Shown here: positions 1-7,838 of the stretch, piece by piece
How positions within the stretch are numbered: the first letter of the stretch is position 1
Layout: every line of letters starts with the position of its first letter
From: CBDFNC01 sp965249895
Lineage (GTDB): Bacteria > Pseudomonadota > Gammaproteobacteria > Enterobacterales > CBDFNC01
Direction of reading: 5' to 3'
NCBI GenBank assembly: GCA_965249895.1
Contig: CBDFNC010000001.1
Location: 558,001-622,000 of the forward strand
DNA length: 64,000 nt
The notes under the pieces: generated by a model
The model's input: the letters and a program-made list of their open reading frames with translations, nothing else
Databases searched by the model: none
What the model was told of the DNA's origin: nothing
Position numbers and translations under genes: made by a program

Positions 1-1504
1 TCTTAGAGTGGTCAATTTCCGGCATTGAATCATTGCTATTGAGTTCGACTAATGCGCCTGGGGTTAACTTGGTTATCGGGTATTGATTATCCTGCTTTGA
101 CATCTCAAATTCGATGGCGCGACCCGCTACGATTTTGTCTGAAATAAGGCTGCTATCCACAGGGAAGTCCATCACCATAGCCGGCCAACTCCAGGTATCG
201 ACAGGCTCATGTTTGATGGTTAAAACACCATTTTTTACCTTTATCACCACACCTTTAGCTATGGCTGTTTCTGGAATGCGGTCCGCAGGACCGATGCGGG
301 AGAAATCTGCGGTTAAGCTGGACTCTGAATCCAGTAAAAATTGAGCAGAAGTCACCACCTTATCTCCTTCCCTTAGCCCTTCCAAAACCTCGATAAATCC
401 TGCGGCTTCCCGGCCGAGCACCACCCTGACGGACTGGAACTTACCATCTCCTTTAACCAGCACCAGGCGGTCAAATTCACTTGACCTGATCACCGCTTCT
501 CTTGGTACCTGTAGGGCATCGGGTTGCTCCTGAGCCAGCAATTTGACCCTGGCGTACATATTGGGCTTGAGTCTTTCATCTTGGTTGGCAAACTTTAGCC
601 TGACTTTTAGAGTGCGGGTCGCGGCATCCAAAACGGGATAGATATAATCCACTTCACCTTGCCAGATCTGGCCAGGGAAACTGTCCAGTCTCATCTCGGC
701 TTTGTCACCTGCCTGAACCAAGCCAGCCTGAGATTCAAATACCTCGGCTTGTAACCAAATTTCAGTTAGCGGACCGGCCTCAATAATCTGCGTGGACGGA
801 GATATATAAGCGCCTTCCCGCACGCCCAATTTGGCGATATAACCGGATTCGGAAGCATAAAGAATAATGTTTTGGCTTACTTTACGGGTCTTTTCCAGCT
901 GACGAATTTGGCCTTGGCTGACCCCAAGTGCTGACAAGCGGTTTTTCGAAGAGCGAATGAGGATTTTATTCCCCAGACGCAATGCATTTAGTAACTCTTC
1001 CTGGGCTTTGACCAGCTCTGGGGAATAAAGGGACAGCAGCTTTTGTCCTTTCTTTACCCTTTCACCTTCGGTTTTAACATAGAGCGTTTCGGTCCAGCCG
1101 GAGACCCGGCTGTTGATTTGCCATAATGCATTCTGGTTAAACTCCAGGTTTCCGACAGTTCGGATTTCTGGAAAAAATGGACGCTTTTCGACTAACTGGG
1201 TACGCACCCCTAAATTATTTTCTACGCGGGGGGAAATACTGACCAGGCCAGGTTCACCGTCGCCGGCAGATTCTTCAAACACGGGAACAAGATCCATTCC
1301 CATGGGAGATAAACCGGGTTTGTCACGGCGGTAGTTGGGATCCATGGGGGCAACCCAATAAAGAGGCGCTTTACTATCCGTTGTTGTCTGGTTTTTCTCG
1401 CTATGCGGGTCGGCAAACGCGGAAATTTTTCCAGACTGGCTTAACCAAACACCTGCGGTAACACCTAGCACTAATGCGATAGAGCTCGCTAATACTGTTT
1501 TCAT
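1..1504 (-). CDS. cusB: CusB-type RND periplasmic adaptor with C-terminal CusF domain (3' end outside window)
   Basis: Membrane-fusion subunit of a Cu(I)/Ag(I) RND pump; it joins the inner-membrane CusA pump to a TolC-type channel in the periplasm. The ATG at 1504 opens a frame that stays open to base 1, so at least 501 residues are present and the stop lies outside. An N-terminal signal/anchor is followed near residue 50 by the CusB metal-site motif (YWVAPMDPNY... SPMGMDLVP), then HlyD-type barrel-sandwich and beta-barrel domains. From about residue 410 a CusF-like metallochaperone domain is fused on; its WSWPAMVMDF stretch carries the Trp-Met-Met copper ligands. It lies 10 bp after the TolC gene in the same operon. 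The cusA gene would be expected beyond the left edge. Confidence 0.93.
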   Translation of the reverse strand, partial: MKTVLASSIALVLGVTAGVWLSQSGKISAFADPHSEKNQTTTDSKAPLYWVAPMDPNYRRDKPGLSPMGMDLVPVFEESAGDGEPGLVSISPRVENNLGVRTQLVEKRPFFPEIRTVGNLEFNQNALWQINSRVSGWTETLYVKTEGERVKKGQKLLSLYSPELVKAQEELLNALRLGNKILIRSSKNRLSALGVSQGQIRQLEKTRKVSQNIILYASESGYIAKLGVREGAYISPSTQIIEAGPLTEIWLQAEVFESQAGLVQAGDKAEMRLDSFPGQIWQGEVDYIYPVLDAATRTLKVRLKFANQDERLKPNMYARVKLLAQEQPDALQVPREAVIRSSEFDRLVLVKGDGKFQSVRVVLGREAAGFIEVLEGLREGDKVVTSAQFLLDSESSLTADFSRIGPADRIPETAIAKGVVIKVKNGVLTIKHEPVDTWSWPAMVMDFPVDSSLISDKIVAGRAIEFEMSKQDNQYPITKLTPGALVELNSNDSMPEIDHSK

Positions 1505-1513
1505 CTTAACTAC

Positions 1514-2767
1514 CTATAAAGCTTGAAAATAACGAATGCGAGCAAGACTTTTCATGCTCTGGAAATGCAATTGCTGATACTCAAGCTCAAGGGCCAGTTC
1601 ATCCATAAATCCTTTGATCACCTGGTCAAAATCTGTGGTATTGGCCTGATAACCTTGTAAGGAGGATTCGGTATTTTGTTTGGTCTGTTTGAGCAAGGTT
1701 TGTTGATAACGTTGCATACGTTGCTGGGTGTTCAGGTAGTTAGCTATGGCGCCGTTTAAAATACCGTTAAACTTATTCAGCAAGAGGTCTTTCTCGGCTT
1801 TTTTCATTCCTTTGCCATATTCAGCGGCGGCAAGACTTTGATCCTGGCGCTTGTCGGTAAAGAGAGGTAAGTCCATAGTGACAAACCCGCTAAGCAGATC
1901 ACTGCGGGCAGACCCATCCATATCGGGTGCTCTTCGATGACCATATCCCAGCTCCACTTTAAAGGCGGGTTTGTAGGCCTGGTTGGCTATGGCGATTTGG
2001 TTATCCGCAAAATCCACCGCTTTTTGTGCGGCTAACACCTGAGGGTGATTAAGCAGTAATGAATAGTGCTGTTTGAGGTTTTTACCTGCATACTCCTGGC
2101 TCTCCAACCATTGGGGTAATTGGTAATCAAATTCACTGAATGCGTGGCTGCCTAATGAGGCGGCGAGGCGGCCTCTCAGTGCTTGCTCTTGCTGGGCAAA
2201 CGCGGCAATTTTGTCATCAAATTTACCTAGCTCAAGCTCTGCCTGGATCACGTCCTGGCTCTGTTTGTATCCCAACTCAAACTGACTTTGTAAATTTTCG
2301 ACGTTTTGGGCAAACAAGCGTTTATTTTGCCGGATCAGGCTTTGCGCAGTTTCGGCAAATAAAATATCGAACCAGAGTTCACGGATCTGCAGCCTGAGCG
2401 CTAACTGACGGTTATCGGAAAGTTGCTCACTGCGATCTCCCTGAGTACCGAAACCCTGTGCTTTCAGTGTCAGGATATCGCCACGGCTAAATTGTTGCCC
2501 TATGCCGACACTCAGCTGTGTCATCGGGTCTTGATTTAGTCTGAAGTTCTCTATGGGGACATTTCCTAACCCCAGTTTTAACATAGGGTCGGGTAACTGA
2601 GAATTGGCGATCCCTTCGGCCTGCAGTTTCGCTTGCTCTGCCATATATATGGCGGCAGCGGGATCTTGCTGTAGCGCCAGGGATTCTGCCGCTGATAAGC
2701 TTATTTGTGTGGCATACGCATTGCTAACACTTATAGCAAGCAACCCAAATAAAAATTTGGTTTTCAT
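1514..2767 (-). CDS. TolC-family outer-membrane efflux protein (CusC/CzcC-like)
   Basis: Outer-membrane channel that completes a tripartite metal efflux pump. The protein has 417 residues, a signal peptide ending near residue 20 (SNAYA), and the two long helical repeat regions of the family, with the usual LPDPMLKLGLGN stretch after the first helix. It is shorter than E. coli CusC and has no lipobox, which fits the CzcC/CusC-like channels found with fused CusB-CusF adaptors. It sits between a small Cys-rich gene and cusB on the same strand, 10 bp before cusB, so it belongs to the copper operon. A cobalt/zinc/cadmium role is possible, but the CusF domain next door favours copper or silver. Confidence 0.88.
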   Translation of the reverse strand: MKTKFLFGLLAISVSNAYATQISLSAAESLALQQDPAAAIYMAEQAKLQAEGIANSQLPDPMLKLGLGNVPIENFRLNQDPMTQLSVGIGQQFSRGDILTLKAQGFGTQGDRSEQLSDNRQLALRLQIRELWFDILFAETAQSLIRQNKRLFAQNVENLQSQFELGYKQSQDVIQAELELGKFDDKIAAFAQQEQALRGRLAASLGSHAFSEFDYQLPQWLESQEYAGKNLKQHYSLLLNHPQVLAAQKAVDFADNQIAIANQAYKPAFKVELGYGHRRAPDMDGSARSDLLSGFVTMDLPLFTDKRQDQSLAAAEYGKGMKKAEKDLLLNKFNGILNGAIANYLNTQQRMQRYQQTLLKQTKQNTESSLQGYQANTTDFDQVIKGFMDELALELEYQQLHFQSMKSLARIRYFQAL

Positions 2768-2806
2768 GGTTTTTCCTTATTGTTGATTTGTTAAAAAGGT
2801 TACAAA

Positions 2807-3154
2807 TCAGCTAATAAGGGGAGGTCTATATAGGGAGTTGGGGCGTGAAATAGGGGCTGTAGATAGCAGAAAAAAATCGGGCTTCTGTACTAGCTTTAAC
2901 TGAACCGAGGTTGCGAAAAAGTCAACGGGGACGGAAGTAAAGCAGGGGGACAGGCTGCAGTCGAGCTGGCATAACTCTTCACTCATATGTTCTGCCATGG
3001 CCATATCGCAATCAACAATATTACTTGTGCAATCGGACTGATTGTTATGAGTCATCATGGTTTTTTTTTGAGAAACAGATACATCTACCCCAGCCCCAAC
3101 AGGCGTAGCTACAATTATTGTAAGCATTAAAAATAGGGAGAGGAAGTGTCTCAT
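2807..3154 (-). CDS. Small Cys/Met/His-containing exported protein at head of copper operon (DUF2946-like?)
   Basis: First gene of the copper efflux operon, 115 residues from the ATG at 3154. A GTG 18 bases upstream is also open, but it lies only about 7 bases after the transcription start predicted from the CueR-type promoter, so the ATG is preferred. There is a hydrophobic N-terminal segment (LSLFLMLTIIVATPVGAG), then a periplasmic part with five cysteines in a pattern such as CTSNIVDCDMAMAEHM and CQLDCSLSPC. The end, LYRPPLIS, resembles the Pro-rich tail of DUF2946-type proteins found beside copper pumps. The metal-binding role is inferred from residues and context; I do not recognise a characterised homologue. 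Confidence 0.7.
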   Translation of the reverse strand: MRHFLSLFLMLTIIVATPVGAGVDVSVSQKKTMMTHNNQSDCTSNIVDCDMAMAEHMSEELCQLDCSLSPCFTSVPVDFFATSVQLKLVQKPDFFLLSTAPISRPNSLYRPPLIS

Positions 3155-3185
3155 CAAAACCAATAAATTCACTCAGATAAAGCAA

Positions 3186-3216
3186 ACTTTAAAGCCTCCT
3201 GTTAGGGGAAGGTCAA
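3186..3216 (-). promoter_or_regulatory. CueR/MerR-type promoter-operator of the copper operon
   Basis: Read on the minus strand: a -35 box TTGACC (3216-3211), a 19-base spacer containing the dyad CCTTCCCCTAACAGGAGG, and a -10 box TAAAGT (3191-3186). A 19-bp spacer and this dyad are the hallmarks of MerR-family activated promoters, and the sequence closely resembles the CueR site of E. coli copA. It would drive the small protein, TolC channel and cusB. No cueR gene lies in the window. Confidence 0.8.
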
Positions 3217-3386
3217 CTCATTTCGTTGGTGATCCGTTTCCCCCGCCGCTGAATAACCACAATAAAAGTAAAGATATGTAAGTTGAATTGACCTGCAATT
3301 AAGAGAAAGGTCAAATGCGGGATTATCACAGCTATTTAACAAAAATAAGTTAAAAGCTCTGTTTTTTACATTATTGGAAGCTACTA

Positions 3387-3815
3387 ATGAACAAATTTAA
3401 TATATTAGCACCACTGGTTGCGCTACCTCTGCTCTTTTCTACCCCTACTTTTGCCGATGAGCACCAGTGTGAAGATACGCAGCTGGGCTCTCATATGAAG
3501 GATATGAAAGAACAGCTAGGCGCCTATGTTGATGCGTTTAAAGCAGATGATAAGGCTGAAATGCAAAAGCAGCTGGATAGCCTGATTGCTTCTGTAGAGC
3601 AAGGTAAAAACTTGCTGCCTCAGAAGTTTAAACATGTTACGGACGCCGAGAAGCAAGTCAAACAGGCTGACTATACCCAGGGCATGGAAAAACTGCAGGT
3701 GACCCTGAATGAACTAAAGCAGGCGGAGTCCAAAAAAGAGATCAAAGCCGCATTAGGAAAAATCAAAAAACACAGCAAATCGGGTCACAAAGCCTTCCGC
3801 ATAAAATGTGACTAA
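3387..3815 (+). CDS. cybC: Periplasmic cytochrome b562
   Basis: Soluble periplasmic four-helix-bundle b-type cytochrome. The product has 142 residues and a signal peptide cleaved near TPTFA/DEH. The mature part fits E. coli cytochrome b562: an axial-ligand Met in helix 1 (HMKDMKEQ) and a His in the last helix (KKHSKSGHKAF), with a Pro between helices 2 and 3. Two extra cysteines, one near the mature N-terminus (HQCED) and one at the penultimate residue, could form a disulfide not present in the E. coli protein. It diverges from the copper operon and precedes a membrane b-type cytochrome gene, so an electron-transfer partnership is possible but unproven. Confidence 0.88.
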   Translation: MNKFNILAPLVALPLLFSTPTFADEHQCEDTQLGSHMKDMKEQLGAYVDAFKADDKAEMQKQLDSLIASVEQGKNLLPQKFKHVTDAEKQVKQADYTQGMEKLQVTLNELKQAESKKEIKAALGKIKKHSKSGHKAFRIKCD

Positions 3816-3919
3816 TGGGTATAATGCTCCGATTATGGTTTCGCAAAGGTATTCTTCCGGGGTAAAGTCGGGTCACTCACCAATATGAACCCTTTTAGGG
3901 CGCATATATTTCAATATTG

Positions 3920-3997
3920 GTAGGAGATACAGCGATATTCGCCGAACGTGCATCCATGTGCTTAACATCTCATTTTTGGGATGGGTTCGTCTCCTAC
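3920..3997. repeat. Family A palindromic intergenic repeat
   Basis: Imperfect copy starting GTAGGAGA and ending TCTCCTAC, with the inner arms ATTCGCCGAACGTGCATCC and ACATCTCAT...GATGGGTTCG shared with other copies. It is followed by an AGATCTGTTACCC segment that also follows the copy at 18265-18378, so the conserved unit extends beyond the palindrome. Confidence 0.8.
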
Positions 3998-4074
3998 AGG
4001 TCTATTCAGATCTGTTACCCGGGATTTACTGGGGCGAAATCAATGAAATCAACCCGGTTTAAGAAGGTCTGACA

Positions 4075-4728
4075 ATGAAGAAAACCAAAGTTTGGGACAG
4101 TTACATCCGCTTTTATCACTGGTTGCAGGTATTCCTGTTGGGCGGGCTTTGGTTTACTGCGGATCAGGGAGAAATGGAAATTCATTTCTTGTTGGCTTAT
4201 AGCCTGCTCAGCCTTTGGTTAACCCGTATAGCGTGGGGGCTGGTGGGTAGTGAAACTGCTAAGTTTAGCCGCTTTATTAGCCACCCTGCCAAAGCCATCA
4301 GTTATATCAAGCACAAAAAAGCAGGCACAGGAAAACCCACTGCAGGCCATAACCCCTTGGGCGGGTATATGGTGCTGCTTATGCTTGGAGCTCTGGGGTT
4401 TCAGCTGTTTAGCGGACTGTTTGCCAGTGATGATATAATGGCTGAGGGGCCTTTGGTTGCGTCTGCATCAGAAGAGTTTGTCAGCTTAATGACCAGCTTA
4501 CATAGACAGAATTTTGACCTGCTATTAGTGCTTGTCGTTTGTCATTTAGTGGCGGTGTTTGTTCATTTATTAGGTAAAGAAAACTTAATTAAACCTATGT
4601 TCACAGGCGTAAAACTCTTACCTAAAGAGATGCAGGTGAAGCTGCAAAGTGGCAAGTTAGCTTGGGCTCTAGCGCTGTTTCTTGCTGTGATAATTTATCT
4701 TAGCTGGGGCGTGAATGTGAGACTATAA
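4075..4728 (+). CDS. Cytochrome b561-like di-heme membrane protein
   Basis: Integral membrane b-type cytochrome of the Ni/Fe-hydrogenase/b561 family (COG3658 type), 217 residues with four predicted membrane segments. Candidate haem ligands are the His of RFYHW near residue 15, His in MEIHFLLAYS, and His residues in the third and fourth helices (LHRQNFDLLLVLVVCHLVAVFVH region). Such proteins pass electrons between the quinone pool and periplasmic c or b cytochromes. The start has a weak upstream AAGGT. It lies downstream of cytochrome b562, with a family A repeat between them, so co-transcription is not certain. Confidence 0.87.
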   Translation: MKKTKVWDSYIRFYHWLQVFLLGGLWFTADQGEMEIHFLLAYSLLSLWLTRIAWGLVGSETAKFSRFISHPAKAISYIKHKKAGTGKPTAGHNPLGGYMVLLMLGALGFQLFSGLFASDDIMAEGPLVASASEEFVSLMTSLHRQNFDLLLVLVVCHLVAVFVHLLGKENLIKPMFTGVKLLPKEMQVKLQSGKLAWALALFLAVIIYLSWGVNVRL

Positions 4729-4845
4729 GGTCCCTATGACAGGCTCTAAAAACGTAAGCAATGAAAACAGTAAAATGCCAATCAGGGTAAGAATAATTAA
4801 CCACATGCCTTTTGATTCTTGAGTTTTCTTTTCTTTCTTGGACAT
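4723..4845 (-). CDS. Putative 40-aa single-pass membrane protein
   Basis: Short open frame converging on the b561-type gene and overlapping its last 6 bases. The translation begins MSKKEKKTQESKGM, a charged cytoplasmic start, and continues with one strongly hydrophobic helix (WLIILTLIGILLFSLLTF) and a short tail EPVIGTL. This positive-inside layout is typical of real bacterial small membrane proteins. There is no good Shine-Dalgarno sequence before the ATG, so expression is uncertain. I do not recognise it; no function is proposed. Confidence 0.45.
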   Translation of the reverse strand: MSKKEKKTQESKGMWLIILTLIGILLFSLLTFLEPVIGTL

Positions 4846-5056
4846 ATATCAAGCGCGATTACTGGATCAGGGTCTACCTATAAATTTAGCACTTTCTTAC
4901 AGGTACTGACGCTTCCAGCTTATATGGCTTTAAGTCCTATAAGCTTGTTTGCTGCAGGCGTTAACTAGTAGGTTTTAACCATTGGGTTTTATATTTGAGT
5001 AAATATTCTAATTTGTGTTTTAATGCCTTTAGCAGTCACAGAATTGAGAAGGTAAA

Positions 5057-5545
5057 ATGAAGAATAAGTTATATCAGCCCAAGGTGATCGGCCGGGCTCT
5101 CAACTTTTGGCCGCCTTTTTTATTTAGCGGTATCAGGATCGAAACCTTGTCTCAGGACTCCAGGTATTGCCGGGTCAGGTTGAAGCTAAGGTGGTGGAAT
5201 GCCAACGCGAATGGCGGCTTATTTGGCGGTAGTCTTTTTGCCATGACGGATCCCATCTATTGCCTGATGCTGATGGGCTGCTTGGGTAAACGTTACCTTA
5301 TCTGTGATCAAAAAGCGGATATCAATTTTATTAAACCCGGCAAAGGGCGGGTTTATGCTGAGTTTCACCTGACTGATAAGGTGGTGAGTGATGTTCAGAA
5401 TCAAACCCAGTTTGGTGAAAAAACCTTTGTGGATTTTGTGGTCAAAGTGAAAGACGAGCGGGGCGAACTGGTGTGTGATCTCAATCGTACTGTCTATGTT
5501 CGTTTACATAAAAAGTATCGCGAGCAGCTGGACAAGGCAGCCTGA
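5057..5545 (+). CDS. Hot-dog fold thioesterase-like protein (DUF4442)
   Basis: Single-domain hot-dog protein of 162 residues, matching the DUF4442/YiiD-C type of acyl-CoA thioesterase-like proteins. The core helix is preceded by NANGGLFGGSLFAMTDP, which holds the conserved Asn-Gly-Gly and Asp region of the family, and the later strands contain KADINFIKPGKGRV. The ATG follows GAAGG. It is monocistronic, with no functional neighbour. The family's substrates are largely unknown; hydrolysis of an acyl-CoA is inferred from fold only. Confidence 0.8.
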   Translation: MKNKLYQPKVIGRALNFWPPFLFSGIRIETLSQDSRYCRVRLKLRWWNANANGGLFGGSLFAMTDPIYCLMLMGCLGKRYLICDQKADINFIKPGKGRVYAEFHLTDKVVSDVQNQTQFGEKTFVDFVVKVKDERGELVCDLNRTVYVRLHKKYREQLDKAA

Positions 5546-5619
5546 TAAGAAAAGTCGATTTTACTTCTATAAAATAGAACCTTAAGAAAAGTCGATTTTA
5601 CTTCTATAAAATAGAACCT
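5546..5619. repeat. Two-copy 37-bp tandem repeat, each with a small hairpin
   Basis: Two identical 37-base units, 5546-5582 and 5583-5619, directly after the DUF4442 stop codon. Each contains the perfect inverted repeat TTCTAT-AAA-ATAGAA. The first copy overlaps the end of the gene, so this looks like a local duplication of a terminator-like or operator-like segment. Confidence 0.85.
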
Positions 5620-5704
5620 TATCTCCATTTTTATCTGCTTTTTATTCTTTTTTATGCAAGTAAAATCCTGATTAGTTAATTAAGACGCTATTCAGGAGAA
5701 ACAC

Positions 5705-6319
5705 ATGTCTGCTAAAAAACTATTGGTAATTAGAACGTCTTTACAATCCAGCGGTGGTAATTCAGGTGCTTTGGTGGACAAATTTGTTTCAGATTACAAG
5801 GCCAAATTTTCCGACGTTGAGTTGATGGAGCGAAATTTTGCTTCCGAGCAGGTCCCACACCTGACAGAGCAAACCTTAATGGCGTTTGGTGGTGGTAAAG
5901 AGCTGGCTGAAAATCAGGCTGCTCAGCTTAGGTTGTCAGATCAGCTTATTGCTGAAATCAAAGCAGCAGATGAAATCGTGGTAGGTATGCCTATGTATAA
6001 CTTTGCCGCCCCTTCTGCATTTAAGAGCTATATAGATTATCTACTGAGAGCCGGTATTACCTTTCGTTATACGGAAACCGGTCCTCAGGGCATGGTAGAA
6101 GATAAGCCTGTTTATATTCTGGCTGCGCGCGGCGGAATGTATCAAGGTACGCCAAATGATACCCAGACAAACTGGTTAAATGTTGTGTTTGGTTTTATGG
6201 GCATTACGGATACACGTTTTGTCTATGCCGAAGGTTTAGCCATGGGCGACGAAGCTTTTGCCCAGGCGATGACCCAGGCAAACAAACAAATAGAAGCTGA
6301 AATTGAGCAACTAGCTTAA
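5705..6319 (+). CDS. azoR: FMN-dependent NADH-azoreductase / quinone reductase
   Basis: Flavodoxin-fold homodimeric oxidoreductase of 204 residues that reduces quinones and azo dyes with NADH and protects against thiol-reactive electrophiles. Recognisable family blocks are the N-terminal phosphate-binding loop region (IRTSLQSSGGNSGALVDKFV), PMYNFAAPSAFKSYIDYLLR, and the FMN-contacting AARGGMY motif. The ATG is preceded by CAGGAG at good spacing. The stop codon overlaps the stop of the convergent gene by two bases, and a stem-loop that could end this transcript lies inside that gene. Confidence 0.95.
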   Translation: MSAKKLLVIRTSLQSSGGNSGALVDKFVSDYKAKFSDVELMERNFASEQVPHLTEQTLMAFGGGKELAENQAAQLRLSDQLIAEIKAADEIVVGMPMYNFAAPSAFKSYIDYLLRAGITFRYTETGPQGMVEDKPVYILAARGGMYQGTPNDTQTNWLNVVFGFMGITDTRFVYAEGLAMGDEAFAQAMTQANKQIEAEIEQLA

Positions 6320-6741
6320 CCCTGTAAACGGCGTAACCAACTTCCTATTTGGGTTACGCCTTTACTGTTTAAGTAATCCTTTAAGTTATCTGTCCCTGAT
6401 TTAGGCTTATATTTTGCCAGAGCTGCAATCAAGTCATTTTGTTGCAGCTTTTCTAACTCCAATTCCAGATTGAGTATTGCCTGATAATCTTCTCTCGGGA
6501 CTTTCGTTTTCAAATTCCTTCTTATTCCCCGGCACTTTTCCAGTGAAGCTTGATGTTGTGTGATGGCTAGCTCTAAGTGTTTTAAGGGCAGTCGCAATTC
6601 TTGTTGATCTGCCCAGTAAAGTAAGATCAGCAGGTTGATATTAACCTCGTATTGATCCTGTAATTGCAGGGCGGCTTGCTGGATGTCAGCTTTACTATAA
6701 TAGTCCAGGCTGAATTGCCAAAATTCCTTTTGGGTCAACAT
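6316..6741 (-). CDS. TIGR02444/DUF2390 family protein
   Basis: Uncharacterised proteobacterial protein of 141 residues from the ATG at 6741. The N-terminal FWQFSLDYYSKADIQQAALQLQDQY... NLLILLYWADQQ block is the signature of the family (DUF2390, mostly helical). A TTG 78 bases upstream also keeps the frame open, but the ATG gives the normal family N-terminus (LTQKEFWQFSL). It lies just after the LysR gene on the same strand and converges on azoR, with overlapping stop codons. No function is known to me. Confidence 0.85.
   Translation of the reverse strand: MLTQKEFWQFSLDYYSKADIQQAALQLQDQYEVNINLLILLYWADQQELRLPLKHLELAITQHQASLEKCRGIRRNLKTKVPREDYQAILNLELELEKLQQNDLIAALAKYKPKSGTDNLKDYLNSKGVTQIGSWLRRLQG
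6330..6360 (+). terminator. Stem-loop terminator candidate for azoR, inside the convergent gene
   Basis: Perfect 9-bp stem GGCGTAACC (6330-6338) / GGTTACGCC (6352-6360) with a 13-base loop, followed by TTTA. It starts 11 bases after the azoR stop and lies inside the 3' coding end of the convergent DUF2390 gene. The T-tract is short, so termination strength is uncertain. Confidence 0.6.
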
Positions 6742-6819
6742 ACTTGAGTCGCTTCTCGATGAAGTTGTAAAAGGAAGTAAATATGCGTCCTGGCTCCCTA
6801 ATGTGTCAAGAGCAAGCAA

Positions 6820-7716
6820 CTAGCTGGCGTCGCCAAGCTGGGTTAATCTCTGCTGTACAAACTCCAGAAATAGCCGATCTTTAGCCGGTAAATAGTCTTT
6901 GCTTTGATATACCAGGTAAAACCCCACGGGATCCGGCCACCATTCTTCTAACACAGGTAATAATTGACCTTGAGTTATCGCCTCTTCAATTTTTAGCAGG
7001 GGCAAATAGCCAAGACCGATACCGGCAAACGTGGCTTTTTGTACCAGCCCTGTATCTTCTACTTTCATGACCCCATGTAATTTCAGCGCCAGGGTTTGCT
7101 CCTCATTTTGCAGCAACCAGGGCAGCTGCTTACCCTGCGCCGTGACACAAATTGCGGGGAGGTTGATGAGGTCTTGCGGGGATTGGATACTGGGAATGCC
7201 GCTGAGAAATTCCGGGGTGGCGAAGATACCGTAACGAATATCGGTGATTTTTTTTGCGATAAGGTTGGAGTCGGGTAACGGCCCCTGACGAAAGGCGAAA
7301 TCCAGTTGCTCTTTTTGCAGGTCGAGAAAGCGGTTTCCGGTGATCAAGTCCACCTCTATCTGAGGGTAGATTTGTTTAAACTCGATTAACCAGTCACCTA
7401 ACGGCCAGTTGACGAACCCTTGAGGCGCAGTGATCCTGAGCCGTCCCTGAGGTGTATCGGACTGGCTTAAGGTGATCGCTTTTACTCGCTCGGCTGCTGC
7501 CTGCACCTGTTCGGCTTCTGCCAGTATTGCAACGCCACTATCGGTCAATTTGATCGCCCTGGTGGTCCTGTGCAGAAGCCGGGTGTTCAGGGACTCTTCG
7601 AGTAGCTGCACTTTACGGCTAACGCTCGAACTGGGCTGGTTCAGCTGTCTGGATGCCTCGGCAAAGCTGCCGCATTGCGCCACTTTGGCGAAGATCAGCA
7701 GAGCATTTAAATCCAT
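6820..7716 (-). CDS. LysR-family transcriptional regulator
   Basis: LysR-type regulator of 298 residues. The N-terminal winged helix-turn-helix is clear: DLNALLIFAKVAQCGSFAEA, then ASRQLNQPSSSVSRKVQLLE and LLHRTTRAIKLT. The C-terminal part is a periplasmic-binding-protein-like effector domain (GRLRITAPQGF... PLGDWLIEF) of the DNA-binding, small-molecule-responsive type. It diverges from an NAD(P)-binding protein gene with 122 bp between starts, the classic layout in which LysR proteins control the divergent gene and themselves. The effector is unknown. Confidence 0.93.
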   Translation of the reverse strand: MDLNALLIFAKVAQCGSFAEASRQLNQPSSSVSRKVQLLEESLNTRLLHRTTRAIKLTDSGVAILAEAEQVQAAAERVKAITLSQSDTPQGRLRITAPQGFVNWPLGDWLIEFKQIYPQIEVDLITGNRFLDLQKEQLDFAFRQGPLPDSNLIAKKITDIRYGIFATPEFLSGIPSIQSPQDLINLPAICVTAQGKQLPWLLQNEEQTLALKLHGVMKVEDTGLVQKATFAGIGLGYLPLLKIEEAITQGQLLPVLEEWWPDPVGFYLVYQSKDYLPAKDRLFLEFVQQRLTQLGDAS

Positions 7717-7740
7717 ATTCGTTCCTGAGATTAATTTGTT

Positions 7741-7759
7741 TATCCCAAATATGGGAATA
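7741..7759. promoter_or_regulatory. Inverted repeat, candidate LysR operator
   Basis: TATCCCAAATATGGGAATA in the divergent intergenic region contains the inverted repeat TCCCA-N4-TGGGA, which also satisfies a T-N11-A layout. It lies 25 bases upstream of the lysR ATG and 80 bases upstream of the divergent gene. The assignment is positional inference. Confidence 0.5.
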
Positions 7760-7838
7760 AGATTCCATCATTACCCTCTAATTTAAGTTAATACGTTTCG
7801 CTAAGCTAGTCTCATCATAAAAATGAAGGAGCGAAATA

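Noticed and set aside
5546..5619. Possible CRISPR-like repeat
   Set aside because: Only two units, directly adjacent without spacers, and no cas genes in the window.
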